A program made the translations under genes and the position numbers. This document shows, in pieces, positions 9,071 to 18,298 of a DNA stretch of 64,000 nucleotides. The DNA comes from Cellvibrio fontiphilus (GTDB lineage Bacteria > Pseudomonadota > Gammaproteobacteria > Pseudomonadales > Cellvibrionaceae), in the NCBI RefSeq assembly GCF_035317345.1, contig NZ_JAYKTU010000008.1. One strand, given 5' to 3'. A model generated the notes under the pieces. That model had not been told where the DNA came from. It saw nothing but the letters and a program-made list of their open reading frames with translations, and did no database searches. Position 1 is the first letter of the stretch, and each line of letters begins with the position of its first letter.

Positions 9071-9844
9071 ATGTCGATTAGTGAGCAGTGGATTGCTTTC
9101 ATGACAATCCTGCGTAAGGAAATCAAGCGCTTTACCCGTATTTGGATACAAACTTTACTGCCTCCCGCAATTACAATGATTTTATATTTTGTGATTTTTG
9201 GAAAGCTTATTGGTAGTCGCATCGGCGATATGGCAGGTTTTAGTTATATCGACTTTGTTGCTCCGGGCCTGATTATGATGGCAATTATTACCAACTCTTA
9301 CGCAAATGTATCTTCGTCATTTTTTAGTGCTAAATTCCAGCGCAGTGTTGAGGAAATTTTGGTGTCACCCACGCCCAACTATATAATTTTGTTGGGCTTT
9401 GTCATAGGTGGTGTGGCACGTGGGATGGCAGTAGGTATTATCGTTACGTTGATGGCGCTCTTTTTCACTGACTTAAAAGTGGCTCATTGGTTTATCACTC
9501 TATTCATTGTCTTGATGACATCGGTTTTGTTTTCTTTGGCAGGTTTTATTAATGCTGTGTACGCCAATAGCTTTGATGATATTTCTATCATCCCGACCTT
9601 CGTATTAACACCATTAACTTACTTTGGTGGGGTGTTTTATTCCATCAGTTTGTTACCTGATTTTTGGCAGCAGGTATCTATTTTTAATCCCATATTGCAC
9701 ATGGTAAATGCATTCCGCTATGGCATTCTTGGTATTACAGATGTGCATATTGGCGCGGCATTTGCTGGTATAACCCTGTGTGTGATTCTACTCTTTGTTG
9801 TAGCTTTACATCTTTTAAAAACAGGCAATCGCCTGCGGGCTTAA
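9071..9844 (+). CDS. yadH: ABC-2 transporter permease, YadH-like
   Basis: 257-residue inner-membrane permease with six hydrophobic segments. The ABC-2 family motif around FNPILHMVNAFRYG lies near the C-terminus (about residues 205-220). It pairs with the ATPase encoded two bases upstream and is followed 19 bases later by queF on the same strand, so the three genes probably share a transcript. Confidence 0.9.
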   Translation: MSISEQWIAFMTILRKEIKRFTRIWIQTLLPPAITMILYFVIFGKLIGSRIGDMAGFSYIDFVAPGLIMMAIITNSYANVSSSFFSAKFQRSVEEILVSPTPNYIILLGFVIGGVARGMAVGIIVTLMALFFTDLKVAHWFITLFIVLMTSVLFSLAGFINAVYANSFDDISIIPTFVLTPLTYFGGVFYSISLLPDFWQQVSIFNPILHMVNAFRYGILGITDVHIGAAFAGITLCVILLFVVALHLLKTGNRLRA

Positions 9845-9863
9845 TTAATATGTGGGGTATACA

Positions 9864-10706
9864 ATGAATCTCAATCCACTTGGTCAGCAGACAGAGTACA
9901 TTTCGGTTTATTCGCCGCATTTATTATTTCCTATTTCGCGAGCCGAATCTCGTAAACTATTGGGGATCGGTACTGCCTTGCCTTTTTTTGGGGAGGATAT
10001 CTGGACTGCTTATGAGTTGTCCTGGTTGGACCCAAAAGGAAAACCAGTCGTTGCTATAGCGGAATTTTTTATTCCCTGTGACAGCGAGTTTATGATCGAA
10101 TCCAAATCCTTTAAGTTATACCTGAATTCCTTAAATCAGACGCGCTATCAGAGCGTTGCTGAGGTGGAAGATTTATTGGTAAAGGATTTGTCGGCAGTCG
10201 CTTGTGCCATGGTAAGGGTTCGCTTGTACCCCTTGCTGCCCGCCCAAGCTTCGCATTGGCGGGCTCAACCGGCGCACTTGTTAAATGCGGTTAGCTGGAA
10301 TGGTGTTTTGTTGGATGAATTACCCATTAGTGTGGACACATACTATCCAGCACCTGAGTTACTTAGTACTGCCAGCGAAAAAGTTAGCGAGTCTTTAGTA
10401 AGTCACTTGCTCAAAACAAATTGTCCTGTCACTGGTCAGCCAGATTGGGCGAGTATTTGTGTGAGCTATACGGGGTATAAAATCGATCATGAAAATCTGT
10501 TGCGCTATATTATTTCTTTCCGTGAGCATCAGGATTTTCATGAGCATTGTGTAGAGCGGATATTTAGCGATATCGCCTATCACTGCAAGCCTGAATCACT
10601 TACTGTCTATGCGCGCTACACCCGCCGTGGAGGTTTGGATATTAATCCATTCCGTTCGAGTGATTCTGAGGCAATACCTGCCTTGTTGCGCTTGGTGAGA
10701 CAGTAG
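9864..10706 (+). CDS. queF: NADPH-dependent preQ0 reductase
   Basis: 280-residue long-form QueF, which reduces the nitrile of 7-cyano-7-deazaguanine to preQ1 in queuosine tRNA modification. The QueF motif ESKSFKLYLNS is at 79-89. The catalytic cysteine is Cys187 in NCPVTGQPDW, which also holds the conserved Asp194. The tandem T-fold layout matches the E. coli protein of similar length. The start is the ATG at 9864, four codons inside a longer frame, behind a GTGGGG stretch. A bidirectional terminator follows. Confidence 0.95.
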   Translation: MNLNPLGQQTEYISVYSPHLLFPISRAESRKLLGIGTALPFFGEDIWTAYELSWLDPKGKPVVAIAEFFIPCDSEFMIESKSFKLYLNSLNQTRYQSVAEVEDLLVKDLSAVACAMVRVRLYPLLPAQASHWRAQPAHLLNAVSWNGVLLDELPISVDTYYPAPELLSTASEKVSESLVSHLLKTNCPVTGQPDWASICVSYTGYKIDHENLLRYIISFREHQDFHEHCVERIFSDIAYHCKPESLTVYARYTRRGGLDINPFRSSDSEAIPALLRLVRQ

Positions 10707-10726
10707 GTATTAGTGTACTTGTATAG

Positions 10727-10757
10727 AATAGGGCGCCAAAAAAGCGCCCTATTTTTT
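10727..10757. terminator. Bidirectional terminator, queF / cyaB
   Basis: A 10-bp stem (10727-10736 with 10744-10753, core GGGCGC/GCGCCC) is flanked by A-rich and T-rich arms. It therefore works on both strands between the convergent queF and cyclase genes. Confidence 0.9.
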
Positions 10758-10779
10758 ATTCAATAAAAATAAATTTTGC

Positions 10780-12162
10780 CTATACGATGACTTTATCTTT
10801 TAAGCGACTTGCAGCTTTTTCCAAGGTTTCAATCACTTTTTGTTTGTCATAGTTGCGCACTTTATCCATATCAAGATACATGGAAAAACCTTCAGCGCGG
10901 TCTTCAAAATAACTTTGGTTTTTTCCCATTTCCTTGCGCAAGTCAGCTACTTGATAAACTTTCACTGGCATTGAAAAACCTTTTACTATTATCTCACCTT
11001 TATCGCGACACATGACGGTATCTTTTACTAGTGACCAGGTTTCATGGGAGATTAGTATTTCGTCTGGTTCCGCCGCGGACTCCAAACGACTGGCCAGGTT
11101 TACTTGAGTACCTAAGACTGTGTAATCCAGGTGATTGGAGGTGCCAAAGGTTCCAACTGTGCAATAGCCGGTGTTAATGCCCATGCGGACTTGTAGGGGC
11201 TTTTTAATGCCTTGATTAAACCATTCAACTTGCATGGCTTTGATGCGCTTTTTCATTGCAATTGCCATGGCCACGCAACGTGTAGCATCGTCTTTTACCC
11301 CTTTGCTGCCACTATCGCCAAACAAAACCATAATACCATCACCCATGAATTTATCGATGGTGCCTCCATAGTGCGCAACAATTTTGGACATTTCTGTAAG
11401 GTAATGATTGAGTAGCTCGGTAAGTGCTTCTGCTTCAATTTCTTCAGACAGTTGACTGAAATCCTTGATATCTGAAAAGAAGACGCTGATGCGTTTACGC
11501 TCGGCTTGAAGATGCTTGTCATCGCCGCGGTTAATTGCCTGCCACACGGTTGGCGGAAGATAGCGCGACAGTTTGTAGGCGCGTATTTTGTGCCATTTTT
11601 GCTCATTTTCCAGTTGTTTTTGGCTGAGCATCATTTTATGCAAACGTTGATGCATATAAATGGCATAAACCAGAAAATAAGTAGCTACGCCAATTAAGCT
11701 AGCAGCGCTGATTTGGATATTGCTGGATAAAATCAGTTGGGGCTTGTGAATGAAAAGGCTGATAAGCACCCCGGCGGCGAAGGCAGTATTGTCCTCCAAT
11801 AGCTTGCGTATACCACCACTAATCAGAGCATTAAATTGGATCATGGTTAAAAACATGACGCAGGGTAGTATGCTGAAGTCGGTCAGACTAAGAACAATAC
11901 CGATGAGAGCGGCATCCACGTAAGAAAGGATGCGGTTATTGCGTGCGGCCAGTTCAGGGACTTGTTTACGGGTGAAAAAATAAGTCCCGTAAGCGTAGGC
12001 AAGCAGTAATACGATCACCCCAATGTAGATGCTGCTGGGTTTATGCCAATTGACAAATGATGCAAGGGTGCCTGAGGCTGCAAAACATATCAGCGCACGA
12101 AAATAATATTGTTGTACGGGTGTTTCCGTTTGCAGAGACTGCGATTCGATCTTACTGGTCAT
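10780..12162 (-). CDS. cyaB: Membrane adenylate cyclase, CyaB type
   Basis: 460 residues. The N-terminal half has six or so membrane helices (about 20-170), resembling the MASE2 sensor of Pseudomonas CyaB (463 residues). The C-terminal half is a class III cyclase domain. Metal-binding Asp231 (FFSDIKDF) and Asp275 (FMGDG) are present. Lys271 and Asp346/Thr348 (HLDYTVLG) are the residues that select ATP over GTP, and Asn355/Arg359 the transition-state pair. It should make cAMP in response to a membrane signal. The start lies 4 bases after the end of the residual reading frame of the coiled-coil gene upstream, with AAGG as ribosome site. Confidence 0.93.
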   Translation of the reverse strand: MTSKIESQSLQTETPVQQYYFRALICFAASGTLASFVNWHKPSSIYIGVIVLLLAYAYGTYFFTRKQVPELAARNNRILSYVDAALIGIVLSLTDFSILPCVMFLTMIQFNALISGGIRKLLEDNTAFAAGVLISLFIHKPQLILSSNIQISAASLIGVATYFLVYAIYMHQRLHKMMLSQKQLENEQKWHKIRAYKLSRYLPPTVWQAINRGDDKHLQAERKRISVFFSDIKDFSQLSEEIEAEALTELLNHYLTEMSKIVAHYGGTIDKFMGDGIMVLFGDSGSKGVKDDATRCVAMAIAMKKRIKAMQVEWFNQGIKKPLQVRMGINTGYCTVGTFGTSNHLDYTVLGTQVNLASRLESAAEPDEILISHETWSLVKDTVMCRDKGEIIVKGFSMPVKVYQVADLRKEMGKNQSYFEDRAEGFSMYLDMDKVRNYDKQKVIETLEKAASRLKDKVIV

Positions 12163-12166
12163 TGGA

Positions 12167-12292
12167 TTAAGCCTTATTGTTTTGTGCAGTAAGTTCCTCC
12201 TTGTAATTGATTACTTCCTGCAATAAGCCGGGATTAAACGGGTTTTTGGCCAAAAAGTCCACCGCATCGCTGGATGCTTGCCATTTGTCATA
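12167..12292 (-). pseudogene. In-frame continuation of the coiled-coil gene after a stop
   Basis: Reading past the TAA at 12293-12295, the same frame stays open for 41 more codons and ends at TAA 12167-12169, four bases before the cyaB start. The predicted tail (YDKWQASSDAVDFL..., ending AQNNKA) looks like ordinary protein and has no start codon near its 5' end. The gene therefore probably once ended here, coupled to cyaB. The stop may be a real nonsense mutation, a read-through site or a sequencing error. Confidence 0.6.
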
Positions 12293-13525
12293 TTATTTGA
12301 ATTTCAGTTCCAGGTATTTTGCCTCTAGCTCTGCATATTCTTTGCGCAGTTCGGTAAGCTCGGAATGTATCTGTGCACTGGACTCGCCCTTGTCTGTTTC
12401 CTGATTGGCGCTAGTGTTTTTGAGTTGATCGTTTTCTTTTTCCAGCTCCTCGATGTTTTCCAGCAGGTCTTTGCTTTCACGAGTAAAGTTGTGCAGTGTT
12501 TCTTTTATCCGTAGATTCTCTTCTTCCAAGTGATGTTCATTGTCAATTATGTCTTCCTGCATGGCGATTTTTTCATTAGCCTTGCTAAGTTCTTCCTCTA
12601 ATAGCTGTACACAGGTGTCTGATTCCTGAACAAAACGTATTTGACGTTGAAGTTGTTGTTCCAGTTCTTTTATCACCAAGTCTTTTTCTTCCGCAGTAAC
12701 TGCTTCTTCAAGTTTACGTTGCAAGTTACTAATAACTCTATACTGATCGGCAGCGACATTACGTAATTTCATAATCTCTTCTGCTGCGCGAGGATCTTGT
12801 CGGATAATATTGATGGTTTTGTTTTCGGTGGGTTGGCCGGTGATAGCATTATTTGTAGAGTTTATGTACTGGTTCATGTTCTGATAGCTATCGTTGTATT
12901 GCCCCAATAAATACTCGTAGTGCTCTCTATCTGTGATGCCATCTGCCATAGCGGACAGTTCGTTGTAATACTGCTGTGCGTTGGCCTGTGCCTCATTCCA
13001 GCGTTTTTCAAGATCAAAAAACAGCTTTTTGAACTTCTCCAGGTTTTCGGTGCGTTTTTTATAGGTTTCCAGCTCATCGTTATTTACCAATTCAGTGGCT
13101 GATGACGCTGTTTGGAGTAGTGGTTCCAAGGTTTGTTGAAAAATATCCCAATAACCTTCGCTGCCTTGAACTGCGGTTGTACCTAATTCTTCTGCGCGTA
13201 AAAAGGCATAACGTAAAGCAACGATTCGTTGGTTCAAGGGAACATCACTTGGTTGTATACCCGCAATATCACTGCGCGGAGCTAAGAGGTTGAATCTGTC
13301 TTGGGTTAGCTCAAGTTGTTCATAGATAAATTGTTTATAAGGTTTTGTTTCAGAATTAGAACTCGGGTTACTATTTTGGATAACGTCCATAAACTCGCGC
13401 AATTTTTGCTGTTGTAAACGCATTATTTTTTTTTGCTTGAGTACATTCATCAGCAGCGCTATCGAGGCTGCAAGCAGTAGTAGAAATGGTGTGGATATGG
13501 CAATTATTAATGTAGTTTGTTGCAT
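12293..13525 (-). CDS. Membrane-anchored coiled-coil protein
   Basis: 410 residues up to the first stop. One N-terminal membrane helix (about 5-27) is followed by a basic stretch and a long, largely coiled-coil body rich in Glu, Gln and Leu with heptad-like spacing, especially at residues 240-405. No enzymatic motif is visible. It lies directly upstream of the CyaB-type cyclase in the same direction; together with the coupled 3' end this suggests a functional link, perhaps scaffold or signal input. Its frame continues for 41 codons after the stop, so the present C-terminus may be truncated. The ribosome site is weak. Confidence 0.75.
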   Translation of the reverse strand: MQQTTLIIAISTPFLLLLAASIALLMNVLKQKKIMRLQQQKLREFMDVIQNSNPSSNSETKPYKQFIYEQLELTQDRFNLLAPRSDIAGIQPSDVPLNQRIVALRYAFLRAEELGTTAVQGSEGYWDIFQQTLEPLLQTASSATELVNNDELETYKKRTENLEKFKKLFFDLEKRWNEAQANAQQYYNELSAMADGITDREHYEYLLGQYNDSYQNMNQYINSTNNAITGQPTENKTINIIRQDPRAAEEIMKLRNVAADQYRVISNLQRKLEEAVTAEEKDLVIKELEQQLQRQIRFVQESDTCVQLLEEELSKANEKIAMQEDIIDNEHHLEEENLRIKETLHNFTRESKDLLENIEELEKENDQLKNTSANQETDKGESSAQIHSELTELRKEYAELEAKYLELKFK

Positions 13526-13733
13526 AGATTCGCCGATAGTAAGGCTTGTTGTAAGTGTTTAGTTACGTTTCTTTGGGGTATTCAATAAAAACTATCTGTT
13601 GCCATAGGTAGGAATCAACTGAAAGTATGGTACATCTTTGCCCAATATTCGAATGGCGTATAGTGAGAGTTTAGAGTTGATGTTGAGCCATCGGCTATCA
13701 ATGATAATCCCCGTGTTTACTTGAGGTAAAACT

Positions 13734-14309
13734 ATGGATGCAATTGTTGCATTACACCAGCGTGTTTCGCAGTCTCGTTTGACTGCTCCGGCGCCTGATT
13801 CAGTCCAATTGGATTTATTGATGCGGGCTGCCGCACGTGCGGCAGATCATGGCAATCTTCAGCCTTGGCGTTTTCTTATTATTGAGGGTGAAGGTTTGAT
13901 AAAACTCGGGCAGCTTTTTGCTCGTGTTGCAGCGGCCAAAAAACCTGATATCACCCAAGCGGAGCTGGATAGGTTTATCGCTATGCCACTGCGAGCCCCG
14001 ATGATTATTGTCGCCATAGCCAAATGTCAGCCCCACCCTAAGGTTCCTGAAATTGAACAAGTTATAGCTGCAGGAGCCGCGACTCAAAATATTCTCAATG
14101 CCAGTTTTGCACTTGGTTTGGGGGCTATTTGGCGCTCCGGTGAAATGGCTTATGACGATACGGTTAGACAGGCCATGGGGTTGGCTAATAATGAGTCACT
14201 TAAGGAGCAGATTTTAGGCTTCATATACATAGGTACACCTGATGCTGATGCGCGTTCGGCTCGCCAAGTAAATCCGAAAGATTTTTTTGGCGCATGGACT
14301 GGCGAATAA
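13734..14309 (+). CDS. Nitroreductase family protein, YdjA-like
   Basis: 191-residue FMN-dependent nitroreductase fold. The FMN-phosphate site is the ARAADHGNLQPWRF stretch (about 34-47), and AAGAATQNILNASFALGLG (about 111-130) is the helix that packs on the flavin in YdjA-type minimal nitroreductases (183 residues in E. coli). It should reduce nitro or quinone compounds with NAD(P)H; the natural substrate is unknown. GAGG stands eight bases before the ATG. Confidence 0.88.
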   Translation: MDAIVALHQRVSQSRLTAPAPDSVQLDLLMRAAARAADHGNLQPWRFLIIEGEGLIKLGQLFARVAAAKKPDITQAELDRFIAMPLRAPMIIVAIAKCQPHPKVPEIEQVIAAGAATQNILNASFALGLGAIWRSGEMAYDDTVRQAMGLANNESLKEQILGFIYIGTPDADARSARQVNPKDFFGAWTGE

Positions 14310-14413
14310 GATTGCGTTTGCGAGCCTGCTTGTGTAAATTAGCGCGCCTTCGCTGGGGCAACAATAGAAGTTAGTCGAGCGAGCAACCGCATGTTTTGTC
14401 GGCGGTAGAATAC

Positions 14414-14501
14414 GGTGAGATGTCCGAGTGGCCGAAGGAGCACGCCTGGAAAGTGTGTATACCGCAAGGTATCGAGGGTTCGACTCCCTCTCTCACCGCC
14501 A
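14414..14501 (+). tRNA. tRNA-Ser (GGA)
   Basis: 88 bases including CCA, with the long variable arm of serine tRNAs. The acceptor stem GGTGAGA pairs with TCTCACC and the anticodon is GGA in CTGGAAA. A TAGAAT hexamer only 3 bases upstream is too close to be its promoter; the true one was not identified. Confidence 0.95.
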
Positions 14502-14637
14502 TTTTTAAATGACAAATGAAAAATTAAGTCGCGTTCTTGTATGTGGTTCGATATACACTCAAGTTGATTGGTTTTTGTACATCGTTGATTTTTAAAGCAT
14601 TATTTTGAAATTTCACAAAAGAAAAATCAAAAAATGC

Positions 14638-14666
14638 TTGACGAAGTAAGAGGGCGTCAGTAGAAT
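14638..14666 (+). promoter_or_regulatory. Sigma-70 promoter of tRNA-Arg
   Basis: TTGACG (14638-14643) and TAGAAT (14661-14666), 17 bases apart, with a GCGCGCC discriminator. The design is the same as for the tRNA promoter at 6994-7022. Confidence 0.85.
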
Positions 14667-14681
14667 GCGCGCCATTACAAC

Positions 14682-14758
14682 GCACTCGTAGCTCAGCTGG
14701 ATAGAGTACTCGGCTACGAACCGAGCGGTCGGAGGTTCGAATCCTCCCGAGTGCGCCA
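14682..14758 (+). tRNA. tRNA-Arg (ACG)
   Basis: 77 bases with CCA. The acceptor stem GCACTCG pairs with CGAGTGC and the anticodon ACG sits in loop CTACGAA. A strong terminator follows directly. Confidence 0.97.
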
Positions 14759-14764
14759 TATGCA

Positions 14765-14797
14765 AAAGCCCGTCATGAAAATGACGGGCTTTTTTAT
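14765..14797 (+). terminator. Terminator of tRNA-Arg
   Basis: AGCCCGTCAT (14767-14776) pairs perfectly with ATGACGGGCT (14781-14790) around a GAAA tetraloop and is followed by a T-run. Confidence 0.92.
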
Positions 14798-14934
14798 TAC
14801 CTCAATTTTACGCTTCAAATATTCTTATTCCCTAAAGTTGCTATTGCTAACCAGAAAAGTTTTGCTATACCGAAATAAGTGGCGTCTCTGTTGTTACTGT
14901 TTTTTATCAAGGGTTGGACATAAGCGAGGGTATT

Positions 14935-15756
14935 GTGGATCTAAAAGAGTTAATTGATAGCGCACAAAAATTGCCTAATATTCCTAAGGTTGTGCAGGAA
15001 TTAATAGAAAGCTTTGGCGATGAAAATATCAGTGGCGATGAAATCGCCAAAAAAATCAGTTCAGATCAAGTTCTTACTGCCAAAGTATTGCGAGCGGCTA
15101 ATACGGCTCACTATGGTGGAAATCGCAAAGTAGGTTCTGTGAATGATGCAGTGCTGATTTTGGGTTTTAATGCGGTTCGTACCCTGGTTTTGGCATCGGG
15201 TATGGTTGGTGTTTTTAAAGCGCCGGAGGGGTTTGATCTTCCTGCTTTTTGGCACAATAGTTTTGCAGTAGCTAGCACATGTAAATGGCTTGCTAAATTT
15301 TCAAGGGATGATGCGGAAACCGCATTTACGTGCGGCATGATTCATAATATCGGCGAATTACTTATTCATGTTCTATTGCCGGATGAGTGTATAGAAATAC
15401 AAAAATTGGTTGATCGCGGTGCGCGCAACTCTGATATTGAAACGACCGTGCTTGGTTTTAATTTCCCTGAAGCTGGAGCAGAGTTAGCTAATCGTTGGAA
15501 GTTTCCTGAATCGATAGTAGAAGGTATTCGCTATCAATTAGAGCCACAGGCTACGCCGAAATTTTCCCGCCTAGCTGCGTTAGTGTTCATTGCAGATTAT
15601 ATAGTTCATGCGAATGAAAAAGAGGCGCCAGATTATTTGTTGGCTAACTTCCCGGATGAATTAGCGATGCAACTGGGTATTAATATTGAGAAGTTGCTTG
15701 AGAGAATTGAGGAGACTAAAGAGTTAATCGGTGGTTTTGATGAGTTGCTCCACTAA
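14935..15756 (+). CDS. HDOD domain signalling protein
   Basis: 273-residue stand-alone HDOD protein, a divergent HD-type phosphohydrolase fold that usually lacks catalysis and acts in signalling or stress responses. The hallmark stretch LPNIPKVVQEL is near residues 13-23, then the SSDQVLTAKVLRAANT helix and MIHNIGELL, where HD metal residues are only partly kept. I chose GTG at 14935 because GAGGG lies five bases upstream; a TTG at 14914 is in frame but its AAGG abuts the codon. A terminator follows, shared with convergent dusC. Confidence 0.88.
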   Translation: MDLKELIDSAQKLPNIPKVVQELIESFGDENISGDEIAKKISSDQVLTAKVLRAANTAHYGGNRKVGSVNDAVLILGFNAVRTLVLASGMVGVFKAPEGFDLPAFWHNSFAVASTCKWLAKFSRDDAETAFTCGMIHNIGELLIHVLLPDECIEIQKLVDRGARNSDIETTVLGFNFPEAGAELANRWKFPESIVEGIRYQLEPQATPKFSRLAALVFIADYIVHANEKEAPDYLLANFPDELAMQLGINIEKLLERIEETKELIGGFDELLH

Positions 15757-15768
15757 ACAATAAAAATA

Positions 15769-15804
15769 AAGCCGCGAGTTGCGATATTACTTGCGGCTTT
15801 TTTC
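15769..15804. terminator. Terminator between HDOD gene and dusC
   Basis: AAGCCGC (15769-15775) pairs with GCGGCTT (15793-15799), with T-run on the plus strand and A-rich arm on the other side, so it may serve both convergent genes. Confidence 0.8.
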
Positions 15805-15833
15805 GATTTTTAGTTTCTGATATTAGTTTGGCG

Positions 15834-16793
15834 CTATTGGTTCGCAATCAATGCGTCTTGAAAGCACGCTTCTATTTCTGATGGTATCGTTTTGCGTTTA
15901 ATGGCCTCAAAAAATATTTGTGCTTGCGGATATTGACGGCTTAGATACATCAACCATTGCTTAACGCGGTTGCCACAATTACGCTCGCAGTAGAGGGGTG
16001 TCGTGAGTCTGTAGTAGTCGTAAAGCATTTCACAAATTTCTCGCCAAGTAAGTGGTGTGTATTCATCGCCTTGGACATGAGCTTTGATTTGTCGAGCAAG
16101 ATCGGGGCAGGCAAGTAGTCCGCGCCCAAGCATAGCATCGGCACCAGCAGATTCATCGCGGTAGCGCAAGTAATCGGTGACTGACCAAATTTCTCCATTA
16201 CCTACCACGGGAATTTTTAATTCAGCACGTATTTTGGCGATGTAACTCCAGTAAGCGGGGGGCTTATAGCCATCTACTTTAGAGCGTGCATGGACGGTGA
16301 GTTCATTGGCACCTGCGGCTTCTACTGCCCGGGCGTTATCCAGATAGCTGCTGCGATCTTCAAAACCCAGGCGAATTTTTGCTGTCACAGGAATGTCACG
16401 TGGTACGGCATCGCGTACAGCTTTGATAATAGAGTAAACGCGATCCGGAGTGCGTAGCAAACAAGCGCCGCCTTCATGAGAGTTGACGGTTTTGGCGGGG
16501 CAACCAAAATTCAGGTCAATGGCTTTAGCGCCGTAGCGCACCAGTTCCAACGCATTGATTGCCATGGGCTCGGGTTTGCTGCCCAGTAATTGCACGCGCA
16601 CCGGAGTACCGTTGGGTGTCTTGCAGTTACTCTCAAGTTCTTGTGCATACTTGTAAAAGACTTTGTAAGGTAATTTTTGATCGGTGACACGGATAAACTC
16701 CGTCACGCAACCATCCAATCCACCAATACGTGTCAGTATGTCGCGTACATGGTGTTCAACTACGCCCTCCATTGGGGCTAACATAATTCGCAT
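15834..16793 (-). CDS. dusC: tRNA-dihydrouridine(16) synthase
   Basis: 319-residue FMN enzyme that reduces uridine to dihydrouridine in the tRNA D-loop. The N-terminal LAPMEGVV flavin site is present. The catalytic cysteine is Cys98 in NFGCPAKTVN, the same position as in E. coli DusC. HARSKVDGYKPPAYW and the VVGNGEIW and MLGRGLLACP phosphate-binding motifs follow. The CVTEFIRVT stretch near 29-37 fits the DusC subfamily rather than DusA or DusB. The ATG at 16791-16793 is preferred to the TTG two codons upstream. Confidence 0.93.
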   Translation of the reverse strand: MRIMLAPMEGVVEHHVRDILTRIGGLDGCVTEFIRVTDQKLPYKVFYKYAQELESNCKTPNGTPVRVQLLGSKPEPMAINALELVRYGAKAIDLNFGCPAKTVNSHEGGACLLRTPDRVYSIIKAVRDAVPRDIPVTAKIRLGFEDRSSYLDNARAVEAAGANELTVHARSKVDGYKPPAYWSYIAKIRAELKIPVVGNGEIWSVTDYLRYRDESAGADAMLGRGLLACPDLARQIKAHVQGDEYTPLTWREICEMLYDYYRLTTPLYCERNCGNRVKQWLMYLSRQYPQAQIFFEAIKRKTIPSEIEACFQDALIANQ

Positions 16794-16924
16794 GATCAAC
16801 TCTGGCTGGCGATAAAGGTCGGCATTTTAACGGTTTTGGTTGATAATTGGCGCCGCCCTGCGTAGATTGCGCGGCCTTTTGCGGGTAAAACCTGCTTTAT
16901 ATGAAAAGAATGTCGAGGTTCTTG

Positions 16925-18298
16925 ATGACTCAGCCCGGTTTCCACGATTTGATTAGCGATGTTCAGTTGCGCAAAGCCATAGATGCGCTTGGCTATGCAA
17001 CGCCGACACCCGTTCAGCTGGCAGCTATTCCTGCGGCAAGCCAGGGCAAAAATCTCATCGTGAGCTCTAAAACCGGCAGTGGTAAAACGGCCGCTTTTTT
17101 ATTGCCTGCCATTCAAGCAATGCTGGCCCGCACCAGTGTGAACCCTGAATCAACCCGTATGCTGATTTTGACTCCTACCCGTGAGTTGGCGCGTCAGATA
17201 GTCAAAAACGCTGAACAGTTGTTGAAGTTCACCAGCTTAAAAGTGGGAATGGTCTGCGGTGGTGAGGAATTGAAATACCAAAAGGCTATGTTGCGTAAGA
17301 ATCCGGAAATTATCGTCGGGACACCCGGGCGTTTGGCGGAACATGTCAGCCATAAGTCTACTGAGTTTTCCGGATTGGAATTTTTGGTGTTGGATGAGGC
17401 AGATCGCATGCTAGACATGGGGTTGAGCGATGACGTACTCAAAATCGCCAACACTTGCCGCAACGAGCGTCAGACATTGTTGTTCTCTGCCACCATGGAG
17501 CAGAAAGGTCTGCGCCATTTGATCAAGCAGGTCATCCTGGGTGAAGCAGAAGAAATTTATATTGACGATAAACCCAATGCGATTGTGCAGCAGATGCTGA
17601 TCGCCGATGATTTTAAACACAAAGAAAAGTTACTCTTGGCATTGTTGCAAAAAGCGGGTTTTGAGAAAGCCATTATTTTTACCAATACCAAAGCGCGTGC
17701 CACCCAGTTGGATAATTTTTTGCGTTACAACAAGTTTCGAGTCGGGGCGCTGCATGGTGATATCACCCAGGATCAGCGCAAAGTTACTCTGGATCATTTT
17801 CGTCAGGGGCGCACCAGTATTTTGGTGGCTACTGATGTGGCAGCGCGCGGCTTGGATATTCCCGGTGTTGAGTTGGTGGTGAATATTGATATGGCCTATT
17901 CCGGTGATGAATATCTGCATCGTGTGGGGCGGACGGGGCGCGCTGATGCAGAGGGAAGGGCAGTTTCTATGGTGGATGCCAAAGAGTGGAATCTCACCAA
18001 AAGTATCGAACGCTATCTAGGTGTGACCTTTGAGGTGATTGCTATGCCGGGGCTGAAAGGGAAGTATCAGGGGCCGGATAAAACCAAATCCTCAGGCAAG
18101 TCAGTAGGTACCAAAAAGAAAACTGCTGTGAAAGATAAAAAAGCAGAAGCCAAGCCCAAGGTGAAAGTGCGTGAACGCGATAAGAAAAACATCGGTAATC
18201 GACGCGTTCCCAAAGCGCTAGCTGATGTGCCTGCAGTGGATGGCTTTGCTCCGCCTAAAAAGAAAATCAGTAAGCAGCTGGATGATGGTGGCGAATAA
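16925..18298 (+). CDS. DEAD-box RNA helicase, SrmB/RhlE-like
   Basis: About 457 residues with both RecA-like domains. Visible motifs: Q motif (TPTPVQ), Walker A SSKTGSGKT, PTRELARQ, LDEADRMLD (DEAD), SAT, IIFTNTKARA, ATDVAARGLDIP and HRVGRTGRA. The tail after about residue 375 is Lys-rich and low-complexity, as in ribosome-assembly or degradosome helicases. The exact paralog (SrmB or RhlE) is uncertain. The start at 16925 is chosen because GAGG lies six bases upstream; an ATG at 16901 has no ribosome site. Confidence 0.92.
   Translation: MTQPGFHDLISDVQLRKAIDALGYATPTPVQLAAIPAASQGKNLIVSSKTGSGKTAAFLLPAIQAMLARTSVNPESTRMLILTPTRELARQIVKNAEQLLKFTSLKVGMVCGGEELKYQKAMLRKNPEIIVGTPGRLAEHVSHKSTEFSGLEFLVLDEADRMLDMGLSDDVLKIANTCRNERQTLLFSATMEQKGLRHLIKQVILGEAEEIYIDDKPNAIVQQMLIADDFKHKEKLLLALLQKAGFEKAIIFTNTKARATQLDNFLRYNKFRVGALHGDITQDQRKVTLDHFRQGRTSILVATDVAARGLDIPGVELVVNIDMAYSGDEYLHRVGRTGRADAEGRAVSMVDAKEWNLTKSIERYLGVTFEVIAMPGLKGKYQGPDKTKSSGKSVGTKKKTAVKDKKAEAKPKVKVRERDKKNIGNRRVPKALADVPAVDGFAPPKKKISKQLDDGGE

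Noticed and set aside
14406..14411. TAGAAT hexamer as promoter of tRNA-Ser
   Set aside because: It lies only 3 bases before the mature tRNA, which would place the transcript start inside the gene, and has no -35 partner.
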